DNA of 64,000 bases from Nitrosomonas oligotropha (GTDB lineage: Bacteria > Pseudomonadota > Gammaproteobacteria > Burkholderiales > Nitrosomonadaceae): positions 17,411-81,410 of the forward strand of contig NZ_FNOE01000012.1 in NCBI RefSeq assembly GCF_900106555.1, written 5' to 3'. Below are positions 18,531 through 26,740 of this stretch, one piece after another. The translations under genes were made by a program, and so were the position numbers. The notes below the pieces were generated by a model, which was not told the origin of the DNA, ran no database searches, and saw nothing but the letters and a program-made list of their open reading frames with translations. Position 1 is the stretch's first letter; the number at the start of each line of letters is the position of its first letter.

Positions 18531-21070
18531 TACCAATCCTCCCGCACCGCACGTATCACTTCGCCGGAAATCGCCCGCCGCCCGGCCAGCAATGCCGTCA
18601 ATGCGGCTGCAACCAGCATGATCACCGCAATCATTGCGAGCCAATTCCACGGCAGATGCAGCTGCATGGTCCAATGGAACGATTGCGGGTTGACGATAAA
18701 AACCAGAATCAGGCTGATGCTCCACCCCAATAGAAAACCTAGCACCATGCCGAGCGCGGTCAATAAACCACCTTCCGCCGCCAGCATTACCAGAATCTGC
18801 CGGCGCATCACGCCGATATGCCGCAGCATGCCGAATTCCTTAACACGCGCCAGTGTCTGCGCGGAAAAACTCGCTGCCACACCAAGCAAACCAATCACCA
18901 CCGCGACCAATTCCAGCAAATACGTCACCGCAAAGCTGCGGTCAAAAATCTCCAGGCTTAACGCGCGCATATCGCTCGATCTCGATATCTCCAACGCGGC
19001 ACCGAACGGCAGTTGGCGCAATCCGGCAGTAGCCGCATCCGAGCTTGTCCCCGGTTGCAACCAGAGGGCCACGGTATTGACACCCAAATCGCCGGTTAAC
19101 GCTTGATAATCTGCCAATTGCATCTGAATCGCGCCAAATTGACGGCCATAGTCGCGCCATACCCCGGCAACCAAAAATTCGTTCGATGCCGTGCCGATCG
19201 GCAACGTTACTCGCTCCCCTACCCGGTAACCATATAGGTCGACCATCGCTTCCGACACCCAGATCGGCATGACATTTTCCGGCAACGATTCCGAAGCGAT
19301 CATGTCATCTGTCAGTGGCAATGTATTGCGTGCATCCGCTTTATCGACAGGACGAGCGAACAGCGTGATTTCCGGCCGATTGACATCGAGTGTCAATTGC
19401 TGGGTGCGGAAAAAATCCACCCGGTCGAAACCGGGCAGATCGGCGATCGCCTTTTGCGCATCCGTTTGCAAATCGCCGCTGGCTGCGGCGCGCACATATA
19501 AATCAGCCGGTAACACGCGCCCCAGCCAGTTATCGATCGAGATACGAAAGCTCGTCACCATGATCGCCATCGCGACCATCAGGCTGAAACTCGCCAATAT
19601 GCCACCCAGCGCAATGGCGGCCTGATTCGGCGCATTCGCCAAGCGCGCCAATGCCAGCGTAGACACAGCACCGCTTTGATGGCGCTGCCATTTAGCCAGC
19701 GCTGCTGAAAAGAACCCTGCAGTCAAGCGCGGCATTAACGCAATGCCGCCGATTAACAGCAATACAATGGCCAGATAACCGAAAATCGGCAGCTCGAAAA
19801 CCGGTGGCAATTGTGTAAACAATGCCGCGACTGACAAACAGATCAGCGCAAACCACGGTGGGGACAATTTCGCCATCGCCGTATCTTCACTGCCGGAGCG
19901 CAATGCCAATGCCGGTTTGGCCCGCGCCGCTTCCAATGCCGGGATGATGCTCCCCAGCAGCGTCACGCCCAAGCCCACTGCGAAAAAAATCCCAGCATCC
20001 CAGGGATCGAAATGAATGCCCGGTTTAACACCCGGAAAGAAATTAGTGCCCAAATCGCCACCCAGCAACCGGATCGCCAGCACCGCAACCGCATAACCCA
20101 GCGCCAATCCCAACAACGAACCGCTCACCCCCAGAATCCCGCCTTCGGTCATGATCTGCCGCAACAATTGCTGCCGCGTAAAACCCAGCACGCGCAGCAA
20201 CGCGAATTGCTGCCGCCGCCGGATGACCGACAGCACTTGCGTGGAAAAAACCAGAAAGGTACCGGTAAACAGCGCCACCAGCGCCAGCATGTTCAAATTG
20301 ATGCGATACGCGCGCGACATATTGGCAATGCGCTTTTCCTGATCGACCGCCTCGGTCACCCAATACGCTTCGCCTAACTCTTCCGCCAGTTTGGCTTTAA
20401 ATGCCGCATGATTGACGCCATCGCGCAGTTTCAGCTCGATGCGCGACAACACGCCAAGCTGCTGAAAGCGCCACTGCGCCGCGCCAATATCCATCACCGC
20501 AATGCGCTGCCCTGCTCTGGCGCGCACCAAGCCACCCGCCACACGCAACGTAACTGCTTGCAATCCGGCATTCAATTGCAGCGAATCGCCTTGTTCAACC
20601 TGTAACCACTCCATTGCCGCAGGTGAAAGAAAAATCGCATCGTCCGCCAACCGGTCCAGCGTTTTCCCTTCTTCAACCAATCCGAGCAGATCAGGTGAAA
20701 TCCGCATCGCCCGGAACATGTCGATGCCGATGATTTTCAGTTTGTGATCGTTTCTGTTTTGCTGCTTACCGGGTATCGCCACATCGAATTCCAGCACCGG
20801 ATTCGCCACTGCGACACCGTCATGCTGCGCCAGCACCGGGTATAACGCTTCGTCAAAAAAGGCCTTACGCCCGCGCACCTGCAAATCCGATTGCCCGGAC
20901 AAACTTTTACTGGCTGCGGAAAATTCATTGAATGCCGCGGTATTGATCAGATGAATGGAAAACGCCATGGCCACGCCGATCGCGATGGCGATCAGCGCTA
21001 CGGTCACTTGCACCAGGTGCGCGCGCCACTCGCCAAACAGCAGCCAGCGCGATAACGTCGCCGTGTTCAT
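18530..21070 (-). CDS. ABC transporter permease, duplicated FtsX-type
   Basis: An 846-residue permease formed by two MacB/FtsX-like halves. Each has an N-terminal helix, a large periplasmic domain and three helices. Membrane segments are seen near residues 15-40, 260-290, 310-340, 365-390, then in the second half near 430-450, 490-515 and in the last 140 residues. It is AttFG-like (two permeases fused). Such systems move lipids or lipoproteins rather than small solutes, or act mechanically across the envelope. It overlaps the ATPase gene by an ATGA and the AttH-like gene by one base: a tight three-gene operon. Confidence 0.9.
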   Translation of the reverse strand: MNTATLSRWLLFGEWRAHLVQVTVALIAIAIGVAMAFSIHLINTAAFNEFSAASKSLSGQSDLQVRGRKAFFDEALYPVLAQHDGVAVANPVLEFDVAIPGKQQNRNDHKLKIIGIDMFRAMRISPDLLGLVEEGKTLDRLADDAIFLSPAAMEWLQVEQGDSLQLNAGLQAVTLRVAGGLVRARAGQRIAVMDIGAAQWRFQQLGVLSRIELKLRDGVNHAAFKAKLAEELGEAYWVTEAVDQEKRIANMSRAYRINLNMLALVALFTGTFLVFSTQVLSVIRRRQQFALLRVLGFTRQQLLRQIMTEGGILGVSGSLLGLALGYAVAVLAIRLLGGDLGTNFFPGVKPGIHFDPWDAGIFFAVGLGVTLLGSIIPALEAARAKPALALRSGSEDTAMAKLSPPWFALICLSVAALFTQLPPVFELPIFGYLAIVLLLIGGIALMPRLTAGFFSAALAKWQRHQSGAVSTLALARLANAPNQAAIALGGILASFSLMVAMAIMVTSFRISIDNWLGRVLPADLYVRAAASGDLQTDAQKAIADLPGFDRVDFFRTQQLTLDVNRPEITLFARPVDKADARNTLPLTDDMIASESLPENVMPIWVSEAMVDLYGYRVGERVTLPIGTASNEFLVAGVWRDYGRQFGAIQMQLADYQALTGDLGVNTVALWLQPGTSSDAATAGLRQLPFGAALEISRSSDMRALSLEIFDRSFAVTYLLELVAVVIGLLGVAASFSAQTLARVKEFGMLRHIGVMRRQILVMLAAEGGLLTALGMVLGFLLGWSISLILVFIVNPQSFHWTMQLHLPWNWLAMIAVIMLVAAALTALLAGRRAISGEVIRAVREDW

Positions 21071-21732
21071 ACGCGTTCGCCGGGTTTAGCTGGATGCAAG
21101 CCATCCTTGGTCAGATCCAGCACCCGGTCCGCTGTCGCCGCGGCGGCATGCGAATGCGTCACGAGAATGCCGGTAGCGCCATTGGCTTTGATTTCGGTGC
21201 GCATCAATTGGAGAATTTCATGCGCCGTATCGGGATCGAGGTTACCGGTCGGTTCGTCCGCCAGCACCAATTTGGGCCGATGCACCAGCGCCCGTGCAAT
21301 CGCCACGCGTTGCAGCTCCCCGCCGGACAACTGACGGGGAAAATGATGCCCGCGATCGTGCAATCCCACATCCGCCAGCATCTGTGTCACGCGCTCCGTT
21401 GGCGCACCGTTCAGCAATAGCGGCAAGGCAATGTTCTGCGACACGGTCAGGTGTGGCAACACATGAAACGCCTGAAAAATAAACCCGAATTGCTCGCGCC
21501 GCAATCGCGTCGCCGCGTCGTCGTCCAGCGATGAAATCGCCACACCATTAATGCGGATCTCACCCGAATCCGGCGTATCCAATCCGGCGATCAGATTCAG
21601 CAAGGTCGACTTACCCACACCCGACTCACCCATGATCGCGACGTACTCGCCCGCTTCCAGCGTATAACTTAAACCGGTCAGCACTTTCCGCCCTTCGGCA
21701 TACGCTTTGTTGACATTCATTAACTCAAGCAT
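21067..21732 (-). CDS. ABC transporter ATP-binding protein, LolD/MacB-type
   Basis: A 221-residue ATPase. Walker A is GESGVGKSTLL, signature LSGGELQRVAIARAL, and Walker B LVLADEPTGNLD, the LolD/MacB/FtsE-type version. H-loop LVTHSHAAA is present. The ATG at 21732 is favoured over a GTG at 21747. It is the first gene of the Att-like operon (ATPase, fused permease, secreted AttH-like protein). The divergent neighbour is the parvulin gene; about 135 bp separate them. Confidence 0.92.
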   Translation of the reverse strand: MLELMNVNKAYAEGRKVLTGLSYTLEAGEYVAIMGESGVGKSTLLNLIAGLDTPDSGEIRINGVAISSLDDDAATRLRREQFGFIFQAFHVLPHLTVSQNIALPLLLNGAPTERVTQMLADVGLHDRGHHFPRQLSGGELQRVAIARALVHRPKLVLADEPTGNLDPDTAHEILQLMRTEIKANGATGILVTHSHAAAATADRVLDLTKDGLHPAKPGERV

Positions 21733-21869
21733 TCGCACCGCCACCACACAAAATTTTCATCTAACCCTCTTCGCGTAAAAATGGCACAATGCTTCAATCA
21801 GCACGCCAATCTGTGCTTAAATGTATCACGTACGAACAATTATTTTTGATAAATACAGGAGAGAATCTT

Positions 21870-22151
21870 ATGGCACGAGCCAGCGCACGTCATATCTTGG
21901 TCAAAACCGAAGAACAATGTAACAGCTTGAAAAGCGAAATCGAAAACGGCGCCAGCTTCGCCGAAATTGCGCAACAACATTCACTCTGCCCATCCGGTAA
22001 GCAAGGCGGTGACTTAGGTGAATTTGGCCGCGGTCAAATGGTGAAGGAATTCGACACTGTCGTGTTCAGCGCACCGGTCGGCGAAGTGCAAGGTCCGGTT
22101 AAAACACAGTTTGGGTATCACTTGGTGGAAGTGACTAAACGGAGCGATTAA
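21870..22151 (+). CDS. Parvulin-type peptidyl-prolyl isomerase (PpiC-like)
   Basis: A 93-residue single parvulin domain, the length of E. coli PpiC (Par10). Motifs: the SARHILVKTEEQC beginning, FAEIAQQHSLCPSGKQGGDLGEFGRGQMVKEFD, and the end TQFGYHLVEVTKR. It has no signal peptide, so it should be cytoplasmic. AGGAGA stands seven bases before the ATG at 21870; the open frame upstream of it lacks a start site. Confidence 0.95.
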   Translation: MARASARHILVKTEEQCNSLKSEIENGASFAEIAQQHSLCPSGKQGGDLGEFGRGQMVKEFDTVVFSAPVGEVQGPVKTQFGYHLVEVTKRSD

Positions 22152-22289
22152 ATCGAACTGCACCGTAGATGCCGTATGAGCGCTACACTCATTATCGGTC
22201 CATGACTTCGTGATAACACAACGGATACTTGAACGTAAGCGTGCGAAAATGATTACAGATGCCGATAAAAATTAAGTAAAAGGTATTTT

Positions 22290-22514
22290 ATGCTGACGAT
22301 AGACCCAAAATTGGAAGCAAAATTAGAAACGCTAGCCAAACAGGAACATAGTTCACCGGATGAAATTGTTACCCGGTTGGTCAATGAATATATCCAGCGA
22401 AAGCAGGAATCCGGATTGTTGATTGAAATTATCAACGATCTGCCTGAGGTAACATGCTTCAAATATCAAAATCCACTGGATATGCAAATGCAGTTACGCG
22501 ATGAGTGGCATTAA
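22290..22514 (+). CDS. Antitoxin of a VapBC-type pair
   Basis: A 74-residue protein with an N-terminal ribbon-helix-helix-like segment (LTIDPKLEAKLETLAKQEHSS ... VTRLVNEYIQRK) followed by a helical tail that ends FKYQNPLDMQMQLRDEWH, the kind of tail that wraps a PIN toxin. It overlaps the toxin gene by 14 bp. Antitoxins of this kind bind both the toxin and the shared promoter. Family assignment is from structure-like features and context. Confidence 0.8.
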   Translation: MLTIDPKLEAKLETLAKQEHSSPDEIVTRLVNEYIQRKQESGLLIEIINDLPEVTCFKYQNPLDMQMQLRDEWH

Positions 22515-22860
22515 GTATCTGCTTGACACGAATATTATTATCGGACTGTATCAACGCAATCCGATAGTTCTAGATTTATTAAAATCCAAGCAGGTTAAAA
22601 TCGACGAATGTGCTTATAGCTCAATAACTCGTATGGAGTTATTGAGCTATCCCGCGATAACGCCTGCGGATATTAAAACCATCGAATCCTTACTGACTCG
22701 AATGACCCACTTACCTATCGTAATTGGCATTGAAAACAGAGCGATCGAAATCAGGCGCAATCAACAAATGAAATTACCCGATTCAATTATCTCTGCAACA
22801 GCTCAGCACCATCAGCTTGAATTGCTGACACTGGATAAGAGATTAATGGGAAAACAGTAA
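22501..22860 (+). CDS. PIN-domain toxin, VapC-like ribonuclease
   Basis: A 119-residue PIN domain. The acidic catalytic set is present: Asp in LLDTNIIIG near residue 9, Glu in ITRMELL near 46, Asp in LPDSIISATA near 93, and a fourth acidic residue in LTLDKRL near 111. VapC toxins cleave RNA, often initiator tRNA or rRNA. Codons for the Glu region form a perfect 15-bp inverted repeat (see separate entry). The pair stands between parvulin and a GIY-YIG gene in AT-richer DNA, consistent with recent acquisition. Confidence 0.88.
   Translation: MSGIKYLLDTNIIIGLYQRNPIVLDLLKSKQVKIDECAYSSITRMELLSYPAITPADIKTIESLLTRMTHLPIVIGIENRAIEIRRNQQMKLPDSIISATAQHHQLELLTLDKRLMGKQ
22616..22650. repeat. Perfect 15-bp inverted repeat inside the toxin gene
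   Basis: Arms 22616-22630 (ATAGCTCAATAACTC) and 22636-22650 with loop GTATG. The repeat is entirely coding, covering the Ser-Ile-Thr-Arg-Met-Glu-Leu catalytic stretch. In mRNA it would form a stable hairpin in the middle of the vapC-like message. Confidence 0.85.
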
Positions 22861-22923
22861 AAGATTTTTACAATATCATCATAAATAGAAAAATCGACTT
22901 TGTTTAATCCTTAAATCCTCCCA

Positions 22924-23502
22924 ATGATAGAAACCTCCTATTACGTCTATGCTTTAAAAGATCCGCGTTCTTCACCAGCCAAGCCTTTTTACATTGGGAA
23001 AGGAACTGGTGTAAGAGCCTATGATCACCTGGTAAAACCTGATAACTCTCGGAAAGGTAAATTAATCCAAGAGATTATGAACCAAGGCGCTCAGGTTCTT
23101 GTTACGATATTGGTTGATTCAGTCAGTGAAGCGCAATCAATTAAGCTCGAAGCTGAATTGATATCCGCATTTGGCACAATTGATACAGGCGGTTTTCTTA
23201 CAAATGTAATCATTCCTTCCGGGTTATCCGGAAAAGTGAGAACTTCTATCGTTGTACCTCACGGCGCACAAGAAAAAGCTCAAATCGGACTCTCATTATT
23301 AAAAGATGCGATTCTCGAATTTGCTAAAGCGAATCAATCAGGAATCTCAAATTCTGATGCTGCAAGCCTTTTAGGCCTAAAGAGTGACTATGGTGGTGGT
23401 TCGAAGGATTATCTCTCATATAGTATTATCGGTTTGCTTATGCGCGAAGGAAAGCTCGCAAGAGAAGGAAACTCACGGAAACATGTCGCTAAAGTACAAT
23501 AA
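22924..23502 (+). CDS. GIY-YIG nuclease-like protein with C-terminal helical domain
   Basis: A 192-residue protein. The N-terminal half is a GIY-YIG fold: YYVYALKDP at the start and FYIGKGTGVRAYDHL about 20 residues later, then a Glu in EAELISAFG that may be the metal ligand. The C-terminal 70 residues (from about 125) look like a helical or winged-helix domain. The exact subfamily is not recognised; it resembles endonucleases found beside mobile or defence genes. It follows the VapBC-like pair by 63 bp in the same direction. Confidence 0.75.
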   Translation: MIETSYYVYALKDPRSSPAKPFYIGKGTGVRAYDHLVKPDNSRKGKLIQEIMNQGAQVLVTILVDSVSEAQSIKLEAELISAFGTIDTGGFLTNVIIPSGLSGKVRTSIVVPHGAQEKAQIGLSLLKDAILEFAKANQSGISNSDAASLLGLKSDYGGGSKDYLSYSIIGLLMREGKLAREGNSRKHVAKVQ

Positions 23503-23614
23503 ATCAAACCTGAATTACATGAGATGAGATGACATGTAGTCTTCATAAGTTGTGAAAAGAATTTGTCAAATTTGACTAATAAATTTTTAATCCGATACGA
23601 TCAAAAGCATTGAC

Positions 23615-24064
23615 ATGAATGTACAAAACCGAGCAAGAAAAATCCTAATCCACGGCTTGGCTTTAGTATTAGTCGGCATCATCTGGGGATTGGTGATACC
23701 GCACACGCCCTTCCCTCGGCTGGCTTTGAGCGCGCACATTCAAGCAGTGCTGAACGGCATGCTGTTCATTTTGATGGCGGTGCTGCTTCTTACGCTGCCG
23801 CATAAGGTCAGTACCCGCTCGGCTTTGATCATGCTGATTGCCGTCTGTTTGACGTGGCTCACCGTCATTTCCGAAATCGCCAATGCCTGGTGGGGTACTG
23901 CGGAATCGCTGGCGATCGCGGCGCAGCAGGCCGGTGCAAGCGGCGCTGCTATGTGGCAGGAGCAGTTTGTGAAACTGACGCATATTCCGGCCATTATCGG
24001 GCTGATCGTTGCCTGGATACTGCTCATTGCCGGATTTGTGAAAAAACCCGATCCCCAAGATTAA
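23615..24064 (+). CDS. Four-helix membrane protein, hydroxylaminobenzene mutase-like (HAB)
   Basis: A 149-residue inner-membrane protein with four hydrophobic helices. The LALSAHIQAVLNGMLFILMAVLLL segment resembles the LAAHLEGVMNGxFL core of the HAB/hydroxylaminobenzene mutase family. HabA rearranges hydroxylaminobenzene to aminophenol in nitroaromatic degraders, but many relatives have no known substrate. No linked catabolic genes are present, so the function is open. The gene ends 54 bp before the ABC exporter and could be co-transcribed with it. Confidence 0.6.
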   Translation: MNVQNRARKILIHGLALVLVGIIWGLVIPHTPFPRLALSAHIQAVLNGMLFILMAVLLLTLPHKVSTRSALIMLIAVCLTWLTVISEIANAWWGTAESLAIAAQQAGASGAAMWQEQFVKLTHIPAIIGLIVAWILLIAGFVKKPDPQD

Positions 24065-24118
24065 TCTATCCAGCTTAAAGCAATCACAGCAGCGCTCGCT
24101 ATCCGGCGAGATTTATCC

Positions 24119-25891
24119 ATGACAGATTCTTCAAAGAACACGCAAACCCGCTGGCAGAGCATCAAAAAAGCAGCGCAGTTTATCGCGCCGTACCGCCGCC
24201 AGGTCGTTTATAGTTTGCTGGCGTTGTTATTCACCGCCACGATTACACTGTCGATCGGGCAAGGCATCCGGTTGATGATCGATCAGGGATTTGCCACACA
24301 ATCCAAAGAACTGCTCAGTCAGTATGTCGGCATATTTCTGCTGCTGGTAATCGCTTTGGCTGTCGGCACGTTCACACGCTATTACTGGGTCACCTGGTTA
24401 GGCGAGCGAGTGATTGCCGACATTCGAAGTAAAGTATTCAACCATCTGATCCATCTGCATCCCGGCTTTTTCGAGGAAAACCGCAGTCTCGAAATCCAAT
24501 CGCGTCTGACTGCCGATATGACGTTACTGCAAACCGTGATCGGCTCATCGGTATCGTTCGCACTGCGCAATTTGATCATGATGGTTGGCGGCATCGTCTG
24601 GTTATTCATCACCAACGCCAAGCTGACTGCGCTGGTGACGATTTGCGTGCCGCTGGTGGTAGTGCCGATCTTGATTTATGGCCGCCGCGTGCGGCATTTG
24701 TCGCGCCAAAGCCAGGACAAAATCGCCGCGGTCGGCGCTTATGTCGGCGAAGTGCTGGGGCAAATTAAAACCGTGCAGGCCTACAATCACCAATCCATCG
24801 ATCAGCGTACCTTTCACACTCAGGTTGAGGAAGCTTTCGCCGTCGCCAAGCAACGCACGCTGCAACGTTCATTGTTGATCACCCTGGTTATTTTGCTGGT
24901 AATGGGTGCCGTCGGATTGATGCTGTGGGTCGGCGGTATCGATGTAATCGAAGGCCGGATCAGCGCGGGCGAATTGGCCGCATTTGTTTTCTACAGCGTC
25001 ATTGTCGGCTCAGCCGTCGCTTCCATTTCGGAAGTCATCGGCGAATTGCAGCGCGCCGCCGGTGCCGCCGAGCGCACCATGGAATTGCTGCAAGCGCCGA
25101 ATCTGATTCAGTCGCCGGAAAAATCCCATCCCCTGCCCAGCGTATCGGGAAATATCGCTATCGATCAACTGTGCTTCGCTTACTCTTCCCGCCCCGATGT
25201 GCTGGCCATCGACAATCTGACCTTGACGATCCGGGCAGGCGAAACGCTGGCGCTGGTCGGTCCTTCCGGCGCGGGCAAGTCGACGTTGTTTGATTTGCTT
25301 CTGCGTTTCTTTGACAGTCAATCCGGCTCTATAAAACTGGAAGGTATCGATATCCGGCAGCTCGATCTGTTTGCCCTGCGCCGCTGCTTTGCGCTGGTAT
25401 CGCAAACCCCGGCGTTGTTTTACGGCACCATCGGCGACAATCTGCGCTACGCCCGACCCGACGCCAGCGACGCGGATGTACAAGCGGCAGCCGAAGCAGC
25501 CTACGCGCATGAATTTATCTGCCAATTACCGCAAGGCTATCAAACGCATTTGGGAGATGCCGGATTAGGATTGTCAGGCGGGCAGAAACAGCGGCTGGCG
25601 ATTGCCCGGGCGATTCTGGCAGATGCACCGATTCTGTTGCTGGACGAAGCCACCAGTGCACTGGATGCACAGAGCGAATATTGGGTGCAGCAAGCATTGC
25701 AGCAGCTGATGCGCAATCGAACTACGTTGGTCATTGCACATCGTCTGGCCACTGTACAATCCGCCGACCGGATTGCCGTGCTCGATCACGGACGGCTGGA
25801 CGCGATCGGCACGCATGCGCAATTGCTGCAATCCAGCCCGTTGTACGCACGGCTGGCGGCGTTGCAGTTTCAGTCACTCGTTATTGACTGA
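24119..25891 (+). CDS. ABC exporter, MsbA-like (permease-ATPase fusion)
   Basis: A 590-residue half-transporter. A transmembrane domain of six helices (about residues 25-310) precedes an ATPase with Walker A GPSGAGKSTLF, signature LSGGQKQRLAIARAIL, Walker B ILLLDEATSALD and H-loop VIAHRLATV. Closest in style to lipid/multidrug exporters of the MsbA/LmrA class; the substrate cannot be told from sequence. It functions as a homodimer. Its 3' end overlaps the tail of the HpnG-like gene by 18 bp, tail to tail. Confidence 0.88.
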   Translation: MTDSSKNTQTRWQSIKKAAQFIAPYRRQVVYSLLALLFTATITLSIGQGIRLMIDQGFATQSKELLSQYVGIFLLLVIALAVGTFTRYYWVTWLGERVIADIRSKVFNHLIHLHPGFFEENRSLEIQSRLTADMTLLQTVIGSSVSFALRNLIMMVGGIVWLFITNAKLTALVTICVPLVVVPILIYGRRVRHLSRQSQDKIAAVGAYVGEVLGQIKTVQAYNHQSIDQRTFHTQVEEAFAVAKQRTLQRSLLITLVILLVMGAVGLMLWVGGIDVIEGRISAGELAAFVFYSVIVGSAVASISEVIGELQRAAGAAERTMELLQAPNLIQSPEKSHPLPSVSGNIAIDQLCFAYSSRPDVLAIDNLTLTIRAGETLALVGPSGAGKSTLFDLLLRFFDSQSGSIKLEGIDIRQLDLFALRRCFALVSQTPALFYGTIGDNLRYARPDASDADVQAAAEAAYAHEFICQLPQGYQTHLGDAGLGLSGGQKQRLAIARAILADAPILLLDEATSALDAQSEYWVQQALQQLMRNRTTLVIAHRLATVQSADRIAVLDHGRLDAIGTHAQLLQSSPLYARLAALQFQSLVID

Positions 25892-26635
25892 TCTGCTCTC
25901 GCTTAATTCGGCATCACGATAAGGCATGTAGTCACTTGCGAAAGTCAATCCCGTTTTTTGCACGACTTCCGTTAAAGCATAGCGCGCTACGTGCATCCCG
26001 AGTGCGAGATGGATCAACGTCACGATTGAGACCGATCGGTTAAGCACCAATTTAATGAGCTGAATGGCATCCACGCTGCCATCGGGATATACCGCGCCCA
26101 TCAATGCCTCCGGCGGCGAAAATTCGAGCGGATCGACAATCGCCCGGATAGCGAGAAACGAAATGCCGGCATCGGCCGCCACTTTCGCCACTGCCGCCGA
26201 TTCCATATCCGCCGCGCAAGCCCCGGTAGCCTCACCCAACGCCAGTTTTTGCGCGCGGGTAGTGAGCGGTGCTTCACAGGACGTCAAGACTCCACTCGTA
26301 ACCGTAACATGCTTTGACATTATGCCGTGCAGCCGGTCGCGCCATTCCATGTCCACCGGTAGGACCTCACCGTCCATCATAATCGCTTCGGGCAACACCA
26401 AATCACCGGGAATTAATTTGTCATCCAATGCCGCAGCCACACCGAAACTGACTAAGGCATTAATGTTTTGCCCGCACAATTTCAACGCCGCTCCGCGCGC
26501 CGCGCTACTTCCTATGCTACTGAGACACAACGAGGTTCTATCCCCTATATCCACCACTTGATAAAGAGGAAAACGTTTATCCACCAAACAGCTTGCTTCT
26601 GACTTCAGTGCCGTAACAACTCCAATAATCTTCAA
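25874..26635 (-). CDS. HpnG-like nucleoside phosphorylase paralog
   Basis: A second member of the hopanoid-associated phosphorylase/MTA-SAH nucleosidase family, homologous to the shc-linked copy at 33.1 kb. Shared blocks: VTALKSEASC, SFGVAAALDDKLIPGDLVLPE, EWRDRL, CAADMESAAVAKVAADAGISFLAIRAIVDP and SPPEALMGAVYPDGS. HpnG removes adenine from adenosylhopane. I chose TTG at 26635: a G-rich AAGGGGGG sits upstream, and the residue aligns with the GTG start of the other copy. An ATG at 26704 is possible but would translate a decayed squalene-hopene cyclase remnant out of frame. Both acidic catalytic regions are retained, so it may be active, perhaps with altered specificity. Confidence 0.8.
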   Translation of the reverse strand: MKIIGVVTALKSEASCLVDKRFPLYQVVDIGDRTSLCLSSIGSSAARGAALKLCGQNINALVSFGVAAALDDKLIPGDLVLPEAIMMDGEVLPVDMEWRDRLHGIMSKHVTVTSGVLTSCEAPLTTRAQKLALGEATGACAADMESAAVAKVAADAGISFLAIRAIVDPLEFSPPEALMGAVYPDGSVDAIQLIKLVLNRSVSIVTLIHLALGMHVARYALTEVVQKTGLTFASDYMPYRDAELSESRSVNNE

Positions 26636-26740
26636 TTGAAAGCCCCCCTTATCAAGGCATAATAACGCGCCAGCATCGTATTGGAAAGAATTTTGCATGA
26701 TCATAATAACGCAAATTGAACGCGCGCGGATTCACGCCTA
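26632..26740 (-). pseudogene. Remnant of the 3' end of a squalene-hopene cyclase gene
   Basis: DNA upstream of the HpnG-like paralog aligns with the last 110 bp of shc (33.83-33.94 kb). GCTGGCGCGTTA is identical on the minus strand, as are long runs around GAATTTTG and GCAAAT-GAAC. Translated, the remnant reads FNLRYYDHAKFFPI where shc reads FYLRYHGYSKFFPI. After a one-base deletion comes LARYYALIRG against LARYRALTRT. Its stop overlaps the TTG of the phosphorylase as TTGA, matching the coupled arrangement at the intact locus. Homology fades above about 26740. Interpreted as what is left of a duplicated shc-hpnG pair. Confidence 0.75.

Noticed and set aside
22616..22650. Inverted repeat in the toxin gene as a transcription terminator
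   Set aside because: It is in the middle of the coding region, with no T-run after the stem.
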